From Eubacterium plexicaudatum ASF492 (GTDB lineage: Bacteria > Bacillota > Clostridia > Lachnospirales > Lachnospiraceae), in contig NZ_AQFT02000001.1 of NCBI RefSeq assembly GCF_000364225.2, forward strand, positions 1,736,001 through 1,800,000: a stretch of DNA of 64,000 nt. Reading direction: 5' to 3'. This document shows, piece after piece, positions 1 to 7,010 of the stretch; positions within the stretch are counted from its first letter, which is position 1; each line of letters begins with the position of its first letter. Position numbers and translations under genes: made by a program. Below the pieces are notes generated by a model. That model made no database searches. It was not told the origin of the DNA and saw only the letters and a program-made list of their open reading frames with translations.

Positions 1-368
1 TTTGTAACCACATCGCGGTATTCTTCCTGGTACTGCCAGAGAACCAGATTGCAGGAATTGTTTTTTGTGCCGGTGTCCGACACATCAAAGACATACCGGA
101 TACGCGGATACCCGTTATCGACATGGACGAGGGCAATGCCCTTAGAGCCACGACGCACATAACGGCGCATTTTCTTTGTCCAGATGTCAAAGCCTGCGAC
201 TGCGGTGGATCTGGGGTTCTGGGCGTGGATTAAGAGCTGGTCGGGGAACGAATACTTATACAGGCGGGATGCTGTGGTAAGAAATCCCGTCCAGTTTTCC
301 AGATTTCTGGTAAGCCCTGCGGCTGTCTGTCCCGCAAGCTGGACATAGGTCTGTAATTTATCAGGCAT
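1..368 (-). CDS. Large mobile-element protein with ArdC-like N-terminus (5' part only)
   Basis: The first 122 codons of a minus-strand gene that runs off the left edge. The ATG at 368 follows AAAGGAGTGG. The visible protein carries YSFPDQLLIHAQNP at about residues 42-55, then FDIWTKKMRRYVRRGSKGIA. This pattern (aromatic-rich helix, then a W..K..R.V.RG.KGIA strand) resembles the N-terminal ssDNA-binding domain of ArdC-type antirestriction proteins. The same module begins the very large LtrC-like/DUF3849 helicase-methylase proteins of Firmicutes integrative elements. I infer a protein of that group, acting in DNA transfer or protection during conjugation. The C-terminal domains that would decide this are outside the window. 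It lies downstream of the DUF5688 gene on the same strand, separated by two hairpins. Confidence 0.55.
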   Translation of the reverse strand, partial: MPDKLQTYVQLAGQTAAGLTRNLENWTGFLTTASRLYKYSFPDQLLIHAQNPRSTAVAGFDIWTKKMRRYVRRGSKGIALVHVDNGYPRIRYVFDVSDTGTKNNSCNLVLWQYQEEYRDVVT

Positions 369-416
369 GGCTGCCACTCCTTTCGTGTGAAAAAGCTTTT
401 TTTGCTTTCCCACCCG

Positions 417-464
417 TTTTCTGCCTGTGGCAGAAAAATTCAAGCCACCTGATGGGTGGCTTGA
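417..464 (-). terminator. Two consecutive perfect hairpins between two element genes
   Basis: TTTTCTGCC (417-425) pairs perfectly with GGCAGAAAA (429-437). TCAAGCCACC (440-449) pairs with GGTGGCTTGA (455-464). They sit in the gap between the DUF5688 stop and the start of the next minus-strand gene. They probably act as an attenuator or terminator; no long T run follows on the minus strand. Confidence 0.5.
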
Positions 465-479
465 TACGGGACACTATTT

Positions 480-1421
480 CTACACTGGCGTTGGACGGTA
501 TACAGACAGCAGATGGGTCTTTGCATTGTAGAAGTAGACGGAATCACTCAGGATGTTATTTTGCCGGATGGCCCGCGGGTCACGGTTGACTTGCATCACA
601 ACATTTTTTACCTCTGCAATATCACCTACTGCTGCGATGTCGGCTGCAAGCATTTCGTTCCGGCTTGACGGGAGCAGACATAAATCATCTGTTCCCAGCT
701 GGTGTGCGACCTCCTGCAGGAAACGGTCAGACAGAACCGCACGGCTGCCATCAATGCCTGTCCTGTTGGTCAGAACATAGAGCGGTGATTTACTGACCGG
801 GTCTATGCCGTCCAGAAGGCCGGCATCCGTTCCTTCCGCAAGTCCGGCTTCGCATATCACGCTGATGATGTTCCTGCATATGTAATGCTCTGACTCCGTG
901 TTTCTTTCGGCGATGCTGAGGACATCTTCCCCGGTCAGCCCCAGTATCTGTAAGAGATCATTGCTGACCAGAAAAGATCCACTGTCCAAATACCATCTCG
1001 GTACTGCCGCCAGGTCAAGCACATCTTTGTAAGGACACATTTCCAGTAATTTCCGGTTTTGTTCCTTATTGATTAAGGCAAGACGAATAGATTTCTGTGC
1101 GTTTTCCGGTGTAAGCTCCGGGATTTCCGGGTATTCACAGGTTTTTCTGGCAATATCCGCTGCATCGGCTGCAATCATGGACAGTGGCATCCCAGACAGG
1201 TAGTCTTCATACAGCTTTTCAGGGTAGATCAGCGGTGCAGTATTCCCGCCGTCCAGTTTGAGTATAAGCCCCTCTGATGTTTCATTGATTCTAACCGATT
1301 CTGTTTCCATAAAATTTACCGGTCTGGCTACACAGTCCTGTATTTTGTCCTGCAAGGCTCTTTTAAACGATTCGTAACCCATAGCCGGTTCCTGCTTTGT
1401 CTGTATTGGTCTGTTATTCAT
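480..1421 (-). CDS. DUF5688 family protein of an integrative element
   Basis: A 313-residue protein. The start at 1421 (MNNRPIQ) is chosen over the longer frame because AAAAAGGAG lies 8 bases upstream. No signal peptide or membrane segment is visible. The fold looks alpha/beta with a basic, hydrophilic middle. The sequence matches my recollection of the DUF5688 family, which is common in conjugative elements of gut Firmicutes and has no known activity. A short second protein resembling the N-terminal part of the family lies at 19460-19786 at the other end of the element. The gene is transcribed with the ArdC-like gene downstream. Function unknown. Confidence 0.6.
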   Translation of the reverse strand: MNNRPIQTKQEPAMGYESFKRALQDKIQDCVARPVNFMETESVRINETSEGLILKLDGGNTAPLIYPEKLYEDYLSGMPLSMIAADAADIARKTCEYPEIPELTPENAQKSIRLALINKEQNRKLLEMCPYKDVLDLAAVPRWYLDSGSFLVSNDLLQILGLTGEDVLSIAERNTESEHYICRNIISVICEAGLAEGTDAGLLDGIDPVSKSPLYVLTNRTGIDGSRAVLSDRFLQEVAHQLGTDDLCLLPSSRNEMLAADIAAVGDIAEVKNVVMQVNRDPRAIRQNNILSDSVYFYNAKTHLLSVYRPTPV

Positions 1422-1452
1422 GGTGTGACGCTCCTTTTTTATAATTGCTCCC

Positions 1453-1470
1453 GGCGTGCGGATGCACGCC
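1453..1470. repeat. Short GC hairpin, copy 1 of 2
   Basis: GGCGTGC, four-base loop, GCACGCC, preceded by CTCCC. A near-identical hairpin with the same CTCCC lead lies at 6989-7010. It sits just upstream of the DUF5688 ribosome binding site. The identical flank suggests a dispersed element-specific motif rather than chance. Confidence 0.45.
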
Positions 1471-1557
1471 TGTCCGTTGATGCGCACGAACATCAGATTT
1501 TGTAGCGGCAGAAAAAACAGCATCCGTTGTGCGATCCGGATGCTGCCTGTTGTACAA

Positions 1558-1956
1558 TCAATATTTTTCTATAAACTCTGCCATGGTAAGGATTTCTGGA
1601 ATTTCCACATCAAGAACCAGAAAATCCTTATCCCCAGTCAGAAATATATCAACACTTTCCATGATAGCTGTTGCCAATATTGGTGAGTCTTTCCTGTCCC
1701 TCATTTTGGGAAATTCGTCTAAGTCTAATGTTTTTGGTGTACAAACAAGTTCAAATGGCAGCTCAAGAAAGAAACGGTCAAGAAATTTTCTTTTTCCAGA
1801 AAATTTACGGTCAGTCACCAGATTGAGTTCTTCAATGACGTAATCACATACTACAATCTGGTGATTATCTGTCAGCCGCTTTGCAAGATCCCTTGTCTGT
1901 ACAGACGGGAAGAAAATCATGGAAATGAAAATGTTGGTATCAACCATTACCCGCAA
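1558..1956 (-). CDS. PIN-domain toxin (putative RNase), COG1569 type
   Basis: A 132-residue protein. The start is a TTG at 1956 preceded by AAGGGGG at 7 bases; an ATG three codons in (1947) is the alternative. The PIN fold is clear: acidic MVDTNIF at the N-terminus, E44-E45 (VIEEL) in the middle, RKDSPILATAIMESVD with the second acidic pair, and FLTGDKDFL with the last Asp. These are the Mg2+-binding residues of PIN endoribonucleases. In Firmicutes this family is usually encoded directly after an AbrB/MazE-type antitoxin. Here the likely partner is at 3478-3726, 1.5 kb upstream, with a foreign gene between them. The toxin may therefore have lost co-transcription with its antitoxin. Confidence 0.75.
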   Translation of the reverse strand: MRVMVDTNIFISMIFFPSVQTRDLAKRLTDNHQIVVCDYVIEELNLVTDRKFSGKRKFLDRFFLELPFELVCTPKTLDLDEFPKMRDRKDSPILATAIMESVDIFLTGDKDFLVLDVEIPEILTMAEFIEKY

Positions 1957-2116
1957 ACTAATACCCCCTTACTTTTTTTATGGAATAAAACAAAACTTGT
2001 TGCTTTTATACCTTCACTATACTATAATTATTTTGGAAAATATTTTCTGTTTTTTTCTTTTTACAACATTTAAAAATGATATTTTTGAAAAATTATTCAA
2101 AGAAAGCAGGAGAATA

Positions 2117-3190
2117 ATGATTGAGAAAAACAACACAATAAGAAATGAAAGATTGTTGTATCTTATTAACACCTATACCCCCACCATTAAAAGCAAGTCT
2201 GCATTTGCGAGATTACTTTATGATAAATTTGGAGAAATGCTTGGATTTTCTGAAAAACGGAAATTGAACAAAAAATACAACTATACTGCTCCTGATAATT
2301 ATCTTTATAAAAAAGATGTAGAATGTGTGCTAAAGGAAATTGAGAACGATTTGCAAGCTCCAGACTGTTCAAACGCAAAGGGAAAATATATCAAGGCTTA
2401 TTGTTTGCTGTTTAATTGTTCCGCCGATTATTTGCTAGGTTTCATAGATTTACCAACGCACGAAAAAACAGACTTTGGTAAGCTCACAGGATTGTTGGAT
2501 AATTGTATTGATACTCTTTCAGACTGCACCAAACATAAAGTTTTTGATAATTCTCATGCAGAATACAATCAAAACATTACAATGCTTTTGAATTATCTGT
2601 TGTATAGAGGAAAAGATAAAAAAACAAACTATGAAAAAATATCATTTATGAATGATATTTTCAATTATCTCGTATTTAGCGACTTTAACAGTTTTATTGA
2701 TAATAGTGGTAAACTTCAAGGTAGTCATATAACATTTACTGATAATGATGGCAGGGCTCTTTGTTCACTTCCTGTTGCTAGTATGTACAATGCAATCAAA
2801 TTAAACATAAATAGTTCGCTCGATATTTTGAAAAATCATATCAAAATTTCAGGCTTCTACACTTTGCAAAAACCCTTGCTCCAGGATTTATTAAACGAAA
2901 TAAAAGGAAATCAAGACAAGATAGAAGGATACAACAATGAATTATCAGAAATTCTAAATAATAGCAACCCAGTAGAAAAAGAAAATTATATAGGTACTTT
3001 AGAACGATGCAAGGGTATGTGCTTCGAGAATATAAATCAGGCAGAAATGAGGATAATATCAACCTATCTTGATATTTTATATGAAAAAGACTTTTCAGAA
3101 TTGGAGGAATGGCAACGAAATATTTTGAAAAAAATATATAAAGATAATGAATGGGCTATAAAATCAGCCTATGAATATCATAATGATTAG
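2117..3190 (+). CDS. Unrecognised AT-rich protein inserted between AbrB and PIN genes
   Basis: A 357-residue protein. The start at 2117 is chosen because AGCAGGAG lies just upstream; the open frame extends further but overlaps the PIN gene. The N-terminal 150 residues are basic and contain AYCLLFNCSADYLLGFIDLP, a phrase typical of the end of an XRE-type helix-turn-helix domain. The preceding segment is unusually long for a plain HTH. The C-terminal 200 residues are predicted helical and I do not recognise them. The gene is strikingly richer in A/T than its neighbours and has the opposite orientation. It lies between the two halves of a toxin-antitoxin pair. It could be a regulator, an abortive-infection type defence protein or a late-acquired cargo gene; nothing in the sequence decides. 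Confidence 0.7.
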   Translation: MIEKNNTIRNERLLYLINTYTPTIKSKSAFARLLYDKFGEMLGFSEKRKLNKKYNYTAPDNYLYKKDVECVLKEIENDLQAPDCSNAKGKYIKAYCLLFNCSADYLLGFIDLPTHEKTDFGKLTGLLDNCIDTLSDCTKHKVFDNSHAEYNQNITMLLNYLLYRGKDKKTNYEKISFMNDIFNYLVFSDFNSFIDNSGKLQGSHITFTDNDGRALCSLPVASMYNAIKLNINSSLDILKNHIKISGFYTLQKPLLQDLLNEIKGNQDKIEGYNNELSEILNNSNPVEKENYIGTLERCKGMCFENINQAEMRIISTYLDILYEKDFSELEEWQRNILKKIYKDNEWAIKSAYEYHND

Positions 3191-3360
3191 AATCAGCCGT
3201 CTATGGCTCGTTGTAACATTCATATCGAAGTACTCTGCTTTGTATAAGGTTTCCGACAACCTAAAATTTCAGTTTTTGTTGTTTGTTCATAGATTTTATG
3301 AGTCCCGATAATAAAACTCCGTTTATCATGTTTTTCTAATTTTTATAAACTAAATCCATT

Positions 3361-3401
3361 ACTCCATCCGACCAAAAATTCAATTTCTAATCGGATGGAG
3401 T
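3361..3401 (+). terminator. 11-bp inverted repeat downstream of the AT-rich gene
   Basis: ACTCCATCCGA (3361-3371) pairs perfectly with TCGGATGGAGT (3391-3401) across a 19-base loop. The sequence GCTAGTAGTTTATTTTTTG follows, giving a T-rich tail on the plus strand. It lies 170 bases after the stop at 3190 and is probably its terminator. The rest of 3191-3477 is A/T-rich with no gene that I can see. Confidence 0.55.
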
Positions 3402-3477
3402 GCTAGTAGTTTATTTTTTGAAATCCTTTTTATCAATTTTAACAAAAATATTTCAATTTAATCTTATTTTTTTATAA

Positions 3478-3726
3478 TTAGAGTTCCTTTCGGATTTCCT
3501 TCATATAGTCCTGCATTTCTTCTTCTGTGTGAAACCCTGCTTTTTCTGCTTCCCCTGAAAATGCATCTTCCACCCTTTTGAATGCCAGCAGTGCGGAGTT
3601 TTCAAAATAAAATCTTCCGTTTTCTTCCATAATCACGATTTTATCACCCGTTTTTAGCTTCAGCTTGTTCCTTACGGATATTGGTATTGTAATCTGACCT
3701 TTGCTGGAAATCTTTGCTACTTCCAT
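3478..3726 (-). CDS. AbrB/MazE/SpoVT-type antitoxin or regulator
   Basis: An 82-residue protein. The ATG at 3726 is preferred over a GTG at 3735 because AAAGGG lies 8 bases before it and would overlap the GTG. The N-terminal half is a swapped-hairpin AbrB domain: VAKISSKGQITIPISVRNKL, then GDKIVIMEENG. This DNA-binding fold is used by MazE and SpoVT. The C-terminal tail (residues about 50-82, acidic helix EAEKAGFHTEEEMQDYM) is the usual toxin-binding part. It is the natural cognate of the PIN protein at 1558-1956. The separation by an unrelated gene is unusual. It probably binds its own promoter, but I cannot point to a clear operator. Confidence 0.8.
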   Translation of the reverse strand: MEVAKISSKGQITIPISVRNKLKLKTGDKIVIMEENGRFYFENSALLAFKRVEDAFSGEAEKAGFHTEEEMQDYMKEIRKEL

Positions 3727-3850
3727 CTTTATCACCCTTTCCCAAACAAATTTCTGGTTTTCTTTACTTTCTTTACATTTATATTATAATTTAAAAAGCA
3801 GAAAATAACAATCTGTTTTCAACTGTTGTAAATTTTAAGAACAATGGGAA

Positions 3851-4429
3851 CTAAGATAACGGTTTGATACACTTTTTAAATATGGCTTCCAAGCTGGCGT
3901 TGCTGCCGCTGTCCAGGGACTCAATGCTGGCTAACAGTATTTCCTCATGGTTTGTATGGCGCAAATCAAAGGCATACCCGCATTTTACGCATATCTCTCT
4001 GGCAAATTCGCGCTGGCTGCGCCCGTTGCCTTCCCGGAAAGGGTGCAGGGCGTTTAAGTCGGCATAATGCCCTGTGAATATGTGAATAAATTCTTTGGGA
4101 CAGTCTTTTGCACGCATACAGTCGTTATAATAGGCTGGAAAAATGCTTTCCGCATAGCCTGGAATGAACTGCACCAGGCAGAACAGGTTTGTTTTCGCTA
4201 TGTTTACCGTCCGTGTTTTTTCAGCCCAGCTATACAGATCCTGAAAAATGTAGTGGTGAATGTGGCGAAGATGATCATAATCAAAGCTCCCACGAATGGG
4301 ATTTTTCTGAAGCTGGTACAGGCGGACTGCCACAAGGCTGGTCTCTGCTGTAATGAGCTGGTCTTTGTCATGGATATCCAGCTTATTTTTTAAGACAGAT
4401 GTATCCGGATAGCAATATACCTTATCCAT
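3851..4429 (-). CDS. fic: Fic-family AMPylase toxin
   Basis: A 192-residue protein. The start at 4429 is fixed by AAAAAGGAG 8-9 bases upstream and by the overlap with the antitoxin gene. The Fic core motif is complete, HPFREGNGRSQREF, with catalytic His and the GNGR anion-binding loop. An upstream beta-hairpin flap and helix (RHIHHYIFQDLYSWAEKTR) are also as expected. Fic enzymes transfer AMP from ATP to target proteins. The inhibitory helix is not part of this protein but of the small upstream protein at 4422-4598. This makes a class I (VbhT/VbhA-like) arrangement. The stop at 3851 is followed by the AbrB upstream region. Confidence 0.88.
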   Translation of the reverse strand: MDKVYCYPDTSVLKNKLDIHDKDQLITAETSLVAVRLYQLQKNPIRGSFDYDHLRHIHHYIFQDLYSWAEKTRTVNIAKTNLFCLVQFIPGYAESIFPAYYNDCMRAKDCPKEFIHIFTGHYADLNALHPFREGNGRSQREFAREICVKCGYAFDLRHTNHEEILLASIESLDSGSNASLEAIFKKCIKPLS

Positions 4430-4598
4430 TCTGGTACTCCTTTTTAATTTCCTCAGCAATCTGGTCTGCTGTTTTTTCACCTGTTGCCTGCTGTACCAGG
4501 TGTTTATAAGCTCTTTCCGTGAGCGGCATATCCTCGATTGCCATTGTGGCGGCAACCTGTTCAATGTTATACTGCTGTTGTGATGTTAATTTCGGCAT
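4422..4598 (-). CDS. VbhA-like antitoxin of the Fic protein
   Basis: A 58-residue protein: ATG at 4598, AAGGAGG 8 bases upstream, stop overlapping the fic start by 8 bases. It contains TMAIED at residues 18-23, close to the (S/T)xxxE(G/N) inhibitory motif of class I Fic antitoxins; the last position is D instead of G/N. The Glu of this motif normally blocks the ATP gamma-phosphate site of the toxin. A second helix, ATGEKTADQIAEEIKKEY, matches the C-terminal half of VbhA-type domains. The tight overlap implies translational coupling with the toxin. Confidence 0.75.
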   Translation of the reverse strand: MPKLTSQQQYNIEQVAATMAIEDMPLTERAYKHLVQQATGEKTADQIAEEIKKEYQNG

Positions 4599-4619
4599 GA
4601 CCGGAACCTCCTTTGCAGG

Positions 4620-4997
4620 TTAATTTTGGTGGCAGTGAATCCATTGCAGGATATCTTCCATGCCAGCATTTCCTGCCGCAAGGGAAAGAATTATGCTGCT
4701 TAATTCCTGCTGGCTGTAGACAAGCTCATATCCATTTAGTGCCAGAAAAACAAGCATTACATGTGTTCCAAGCCGTTTATTCCCATCTGCCATAGCATGG
4801 TTTTTCACTAAGCCAAAGCATAACCGTGCTGCTTTTGCCTGGATGGTTGGATATAAGTCTTTGCCATCAAATGACTGGAATGGATTGGAGAGTGCTGAGT
4901 CCAGAAGCTCCTCATCACGAATTCCCATGCTTCCACCAGTTGTTTCTATCAGGCGCTTATGGAGCATTAAGACCTGTTCTTTATCCAATTTTATCAT
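4620..4997 (-). CDS. doc: Death-on-curing (Doc) toxin
   Basis: A 125-residue protein with the Doc version of the Fic motif, HAMADGNKRLGTHV (residues about 66-79). Lys replaces the Gly that Fic enzymes use at the anion-binding loop. Doc proteins phosphorylate elongation factor Tu and stop translation. The N-terminus (MIKLDKEQVLMLHKRLIE) and the G-IRDEELLDSAL segment are typical of the family. The start at 4997 overlaps the antitoxin stop (ATGA). It lies directly upstream of a second Fic-fold toxin on the same strand. Confidence 0.9.
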   Translation of the reverse strand: MIKLDKEQVLMLHKRLIETTGGSMGIRDEELLDSALSNPFQSFDGKDLYPTIQAKAARLCFGLVKNHAMADGNKRLGTHVMLVFLALNGYELVYSQQELSSIILSLAAGNAGMEDILQWIHCHQN

Positions 4998-5236
4998 TTG
5001 GCAAGCACCCCATATGCCTCCATGTTTTGCAGTATCAGGCGTTCCGATATGCTTTGTACATCCTCTGTGTCCGCTATTTTTGATTTCTCAGCCGTGCTAA
5101 AGTCTATCACAAGATACCTTGGCACATTGTTTTTCAGGATTACAGCAGTCCCATGCTCATCAACAAGCCTTGCAACTTTGGAAAAGTTTTGGTTTGCCTC
5201 TGTAATGGATATCATAGTATTTGAGTCTATTGTCAT
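4994..5236 (-). CDS. phd: Phd/YefM-type antitoxin
   Basis: An 80-residue protein. The start at 5236 follows AAAAAAGGAGG with good spacing; the longer open frame upstream lacks a ribosome binding site. The N-terminal Phd fold is visible: ISITEANQNFSKVARLVDEHGTAVILKNNVPRYLVIDF, where the first half forms the dimeric DNA-binding platform. The C-terminal helix (SERLILQNMEAYG) is expected to wrap around Doc. Stop and doc start share four bases. Like its relatives it probably represses its own promoter, alone and with Doc. Confidence 0.88.
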   Translation of the reverse strand: MTIDSNTMISITEANQNFSKVARLVDEHGTAVILKNNVPRYLVIDFSTAEKSKIADTEDVQSISERLILQNMEAYGVLAK

Positions 5237-5260
5237 TTGATTTGCACCTCCTTTTTTAAT

Positions 5261-5292
5261 AATATACCCTATATTATAGCTAGAATGCAACC
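5261..5292 (-). promoter_or_regulatory. Candidate phd-doc promoter and operator
   Basis: On the minus strand TTGCAT is followed after 17-18 bases by GTATAT/TATATT. The palindrome AATATAGGGTATATT (5261-5275) covers the -10 region, 25 bases upstream of the phd start. A palindrome over the -10 is what Phd autorepression would need. No experiment supports it. Confidence 0.45.
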
Positions 5293-5300
5293 TATTTTGT

Positions 5301-5516
5301 CTAATCAAAATACATTTCCAGGTTCGCTGTACGGAATGTGGCGGTATTCCCATTATCAAAATATATTATTGTCAGCATTTCAAGAGGTTTTATATCATTT
5401 CTCCTTAAATCCGGGGCATCATAGAAATTTTGCGCGTAATCAGAAACGATCTTGTTAATCTCTTTCATATCGTAGAATATTTCGTCATCATCAAATGTTA
5501 AGATTAAGTGTTTCAT
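5301..5516 (-). CDS. Small hypothetical element protein (71 aa)
   Basis: Start at 5516 with AGAAAGGA upstream. The protein is acidic (LTFDDDEIFYDMKEIN) with a C-terminal beta-rich segment (MLTIIYFDNGNTATFRTANLEMYF). No motif that I recognise. It is the last of a row of small minus-strand genes between 5.3 and 7.9 kb, whose good ribosome binding sites and close packing suggest one element operon. It ends 26 bases from the phd-doc promoter. Confidence 0.55.
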   Translation of the reverse strand: MKHLILTFDDDEIFYDMKEINKIVSDYAQNFYDAPDLRRNDIKPLEMLTIIYFDNGNTATFRTANLEMYFD

Positions 5517-5537
5517 ATGTTTTTTTCCTTTCTGAAA

Positions 5538-6158
5538 TCAAGTATGAATACTGTAGCGTGCTTTTTTCCTGTCATCCTGGTTATGCAGGATCAAGCCGCC
5601 AGTCATGACAGATTTCCCGCCCTGGTATTCTCTGAATATAAAGCTGTATGGCAGGAAGTCGTCGTAAAATTCGATCCGTTCAGACTGCGGCCAGCAAAAT
5701 TTGTCACGTAAGAAGCGTACCAGCTTATGGCGGACAATATTGTCTGCAAGGGAAGCATGCAGGTTTTTAGAGCTTTTGAATACAAGCTGTGGCTGTTTAT
5801 GGGAATTGTCGATGGACAGGGTTTTCCATACCACAGGGCTATCCTCCGAAGTGCTTTTGTCCAGATATGCCGCCAATTGACCGTAGGGCAGGATGACAGT
5901 TTCCTGATAACCAGATACGGCATGTCCGTCACCTGATAACCAGGTAAGCTCTATTTCTATGTTCCCGGCACAGGTATCACGGCGCAGTACGGCAAATGAG
6001 TTAAGGTCATGAGCAATCATGTAAGGTGTATGCTCCAGTGCTTCCAGCCCGCTACGCGGGATATAGAAGTGGTGCGGGGATTTCCGGGAACGGCTGACGG
6101 TTCTGAGGGAAATGCAGTCTGTACGGAATATCATATATACGAGTGTTCTGTCTTTCAT
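5538..6158 (-). CDS. Hypothetical element protein (206 aa)
   Basis: The start at 6158 (MKDRTLVYMIFRTD) is preferred because AAAAAGGAG lies 9 bases before it. No signal peptide or membrane segment. The protein is mixed alpha/beta with many basic and aromatic residues (SRSRKSPHHFYIPRSGLEAL; IEFYDDFLPYSFIFREYQGG). I do not recognise a family. Its N-terminal strands hint at a globular, possibly nucleic-acid-linked protein, but that is only an impression. It begins 18 bases after the stop of the next upstream gene. Confidence 0.6.
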   Translation of the reverse strand: MKDRTLVYMIFRTDCISLRTVSRSRKSPHHFYIPRSGLEALEHTPYMIAHDLNSFAVLRRDTCAGNIEIELTWLSGDGHAVSGYQETVILPYGQLAAYLDKSTSEDSPVVWKTLSIDNSHKQPQLVFKSSKNLHASLADNIVRHKLVRFLRDKFCWPQSERIEFYDDFLPYSFIFREYQGGKSVMTGGLILHNQDDRKKARYSIHT

Positions 6159-6175
6159 AATGCGGTACTCCTTTT

Positions 6176-6472
6176 TCAAATGCAGTCTCTGTATTCCAGT
6201 TTTCCAGACCAGTATTCCAGATAATCTACAAAGTCTTTACTGCCATTTTCCAATGCTGTAAATGCTGCTTCTGCCGCAGCATTGTCAGGGAAATCAAAGC
6301 TGAAACGGTAGCTTTCCCCTGCTTTTGGTGCAAACGGCCCTTTATGCGTAGCTTTACTTTCCGGATAAAAGGCAATGGTACTGCCGTATGGCATAAAGCT
6401 GTAGTTTTCGTTCCATTCCTCAATCTGCATATCTACACCGCCTGCACTCTTTCCTTCTTTTAATATTTTCAT
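6176..6472 (-). CDS. Hypothetical element protein (98 aa)
   Basis: Start at 6472 after CGAGGTGAT. Acidic and rich in aromatic residues; YRFSFDFPDNAAAEAAFTAL and DYLEYWSGKLEY suggest an alpha/beta fold. No catalytic motif seen. It sits in the small-gene operon with 21 bases to the next upstream gene. Function unknown. Confidence 0.55.
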   Translation of the reverse strand: MKILKEGKSAGGVDMQIEEWNENYSFMPYGSTIAFYPESKATHKGPFAPKAGESYRFSFDFPDNAAAEAAFTALENGSKDFVDYLEYWSGKLEYRDCI

Positions 6473-6493
6473 ATGATCACCTCGTTTCCGGTT

Positions 6494-6721
6494 TTATCCT
6501 ATATTGATCGTTACCCATCGTTTGGCGCCGGACAGGGATTTGCAGGTGACAAGCACCTTTATATCGTTTACGGGGATTACTTCAACTGCATACTCCCCAT
6601 CACTGTACTGGCTGATCCAGACAAACTGCCCATACGTGGGATGGCTGGCTCTTTTTGCCCAGCAGGTTGGACTTCCATCTTCCGTGTCGCAGTCATGCAC
6701 TACATTCCATATACTTTCCAT
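6494..6721 (-). CDS. Small hypothetical element protein (75 aa)
   Basis: Start at 6721 behind GGAGAGAGGTG. Contains two Cys near the N-terminus (CDTEDGSPTCWAKR) and one later, and ends in a short beta strand (RWVTINIG). The pattern with WxSQYSDGEYAVEV suggests a small beta-barrel or SH3-like fold. No family recognised. Part of the small-gene run. Confidence 0.5.
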   Translation of the reverse strand: MESIWNVVHDCDTEDGSPTCWAKRASHPTYGQFVWISQYSDGEYAVEVIPVNDIKVLVTCKSLSGAKRWVTINIG

Positions 6722-6739
6722 TGCTTACACCTCTCTCCA

Positions 6740-6928
6740 TTAAAGGCGGTAAGCCAGATAAAAGAACAGGAATGTTGCGCCAAAGTGAAGCCGGACATTT
6801 CTCCATGCCTTTTTCCTGTGCGGGCTGGAGCGGTCGCCTTTGTACATTTCCATGCCGCAGCACAGGAATAAGTGAAAGGCTGCTGTTACAAAGCTGATTA
6901 AGCCAAATAAAAACATAAGCATAAACAT
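6740..6928 (-). CDS. Small membrane protein (62 aa)
   Basis: The start at 6928 (MFMLMFLFG) is chosen because CAAAGGGG precedes it by 9 bases; the longer frame has no such site. Two hydrophobic stretches are visible, MFMLMFLFGLISFVTAAFHLFL at the start and FGATFLFFYLAYRL at the end. A basic loop (KGDRSSPHRKKAWRNVR) lies between them. This gives a two-pass topology with the loop inside. Similar small membrane proteins accompany conjugation genes, but nothing fixes a role. Confidence 0.5.
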   Translation of the reverse strand: MFMLMFLFGLISFVTAAFHLFLCCGMEMYKGDRSSPHRKKAWRNVRLHFGATFLFFYLAYRL

Positions 6929-6988
6929 AGTTATGAACCCCTTTGTCCGGTTTGTCTTTTCAATTGTAGCTGCATGTATCAAGGTATC

Positions 6989-7010
6989 TCCCGGCGTGCG
7001 TATGCACGCT
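6989..7010. repeat. Short GC hairpin, copy 2 of 2
   Basis: CTCCCGGCGTGCGTATGCACGC, the same hairpin as at 1449-1470 with one loop change and the last pair altered. It abuts the stop codon of the gene at 7009-7482, so it could act as an intra-operon RNA processing or stability element. Confidence 0.45.
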
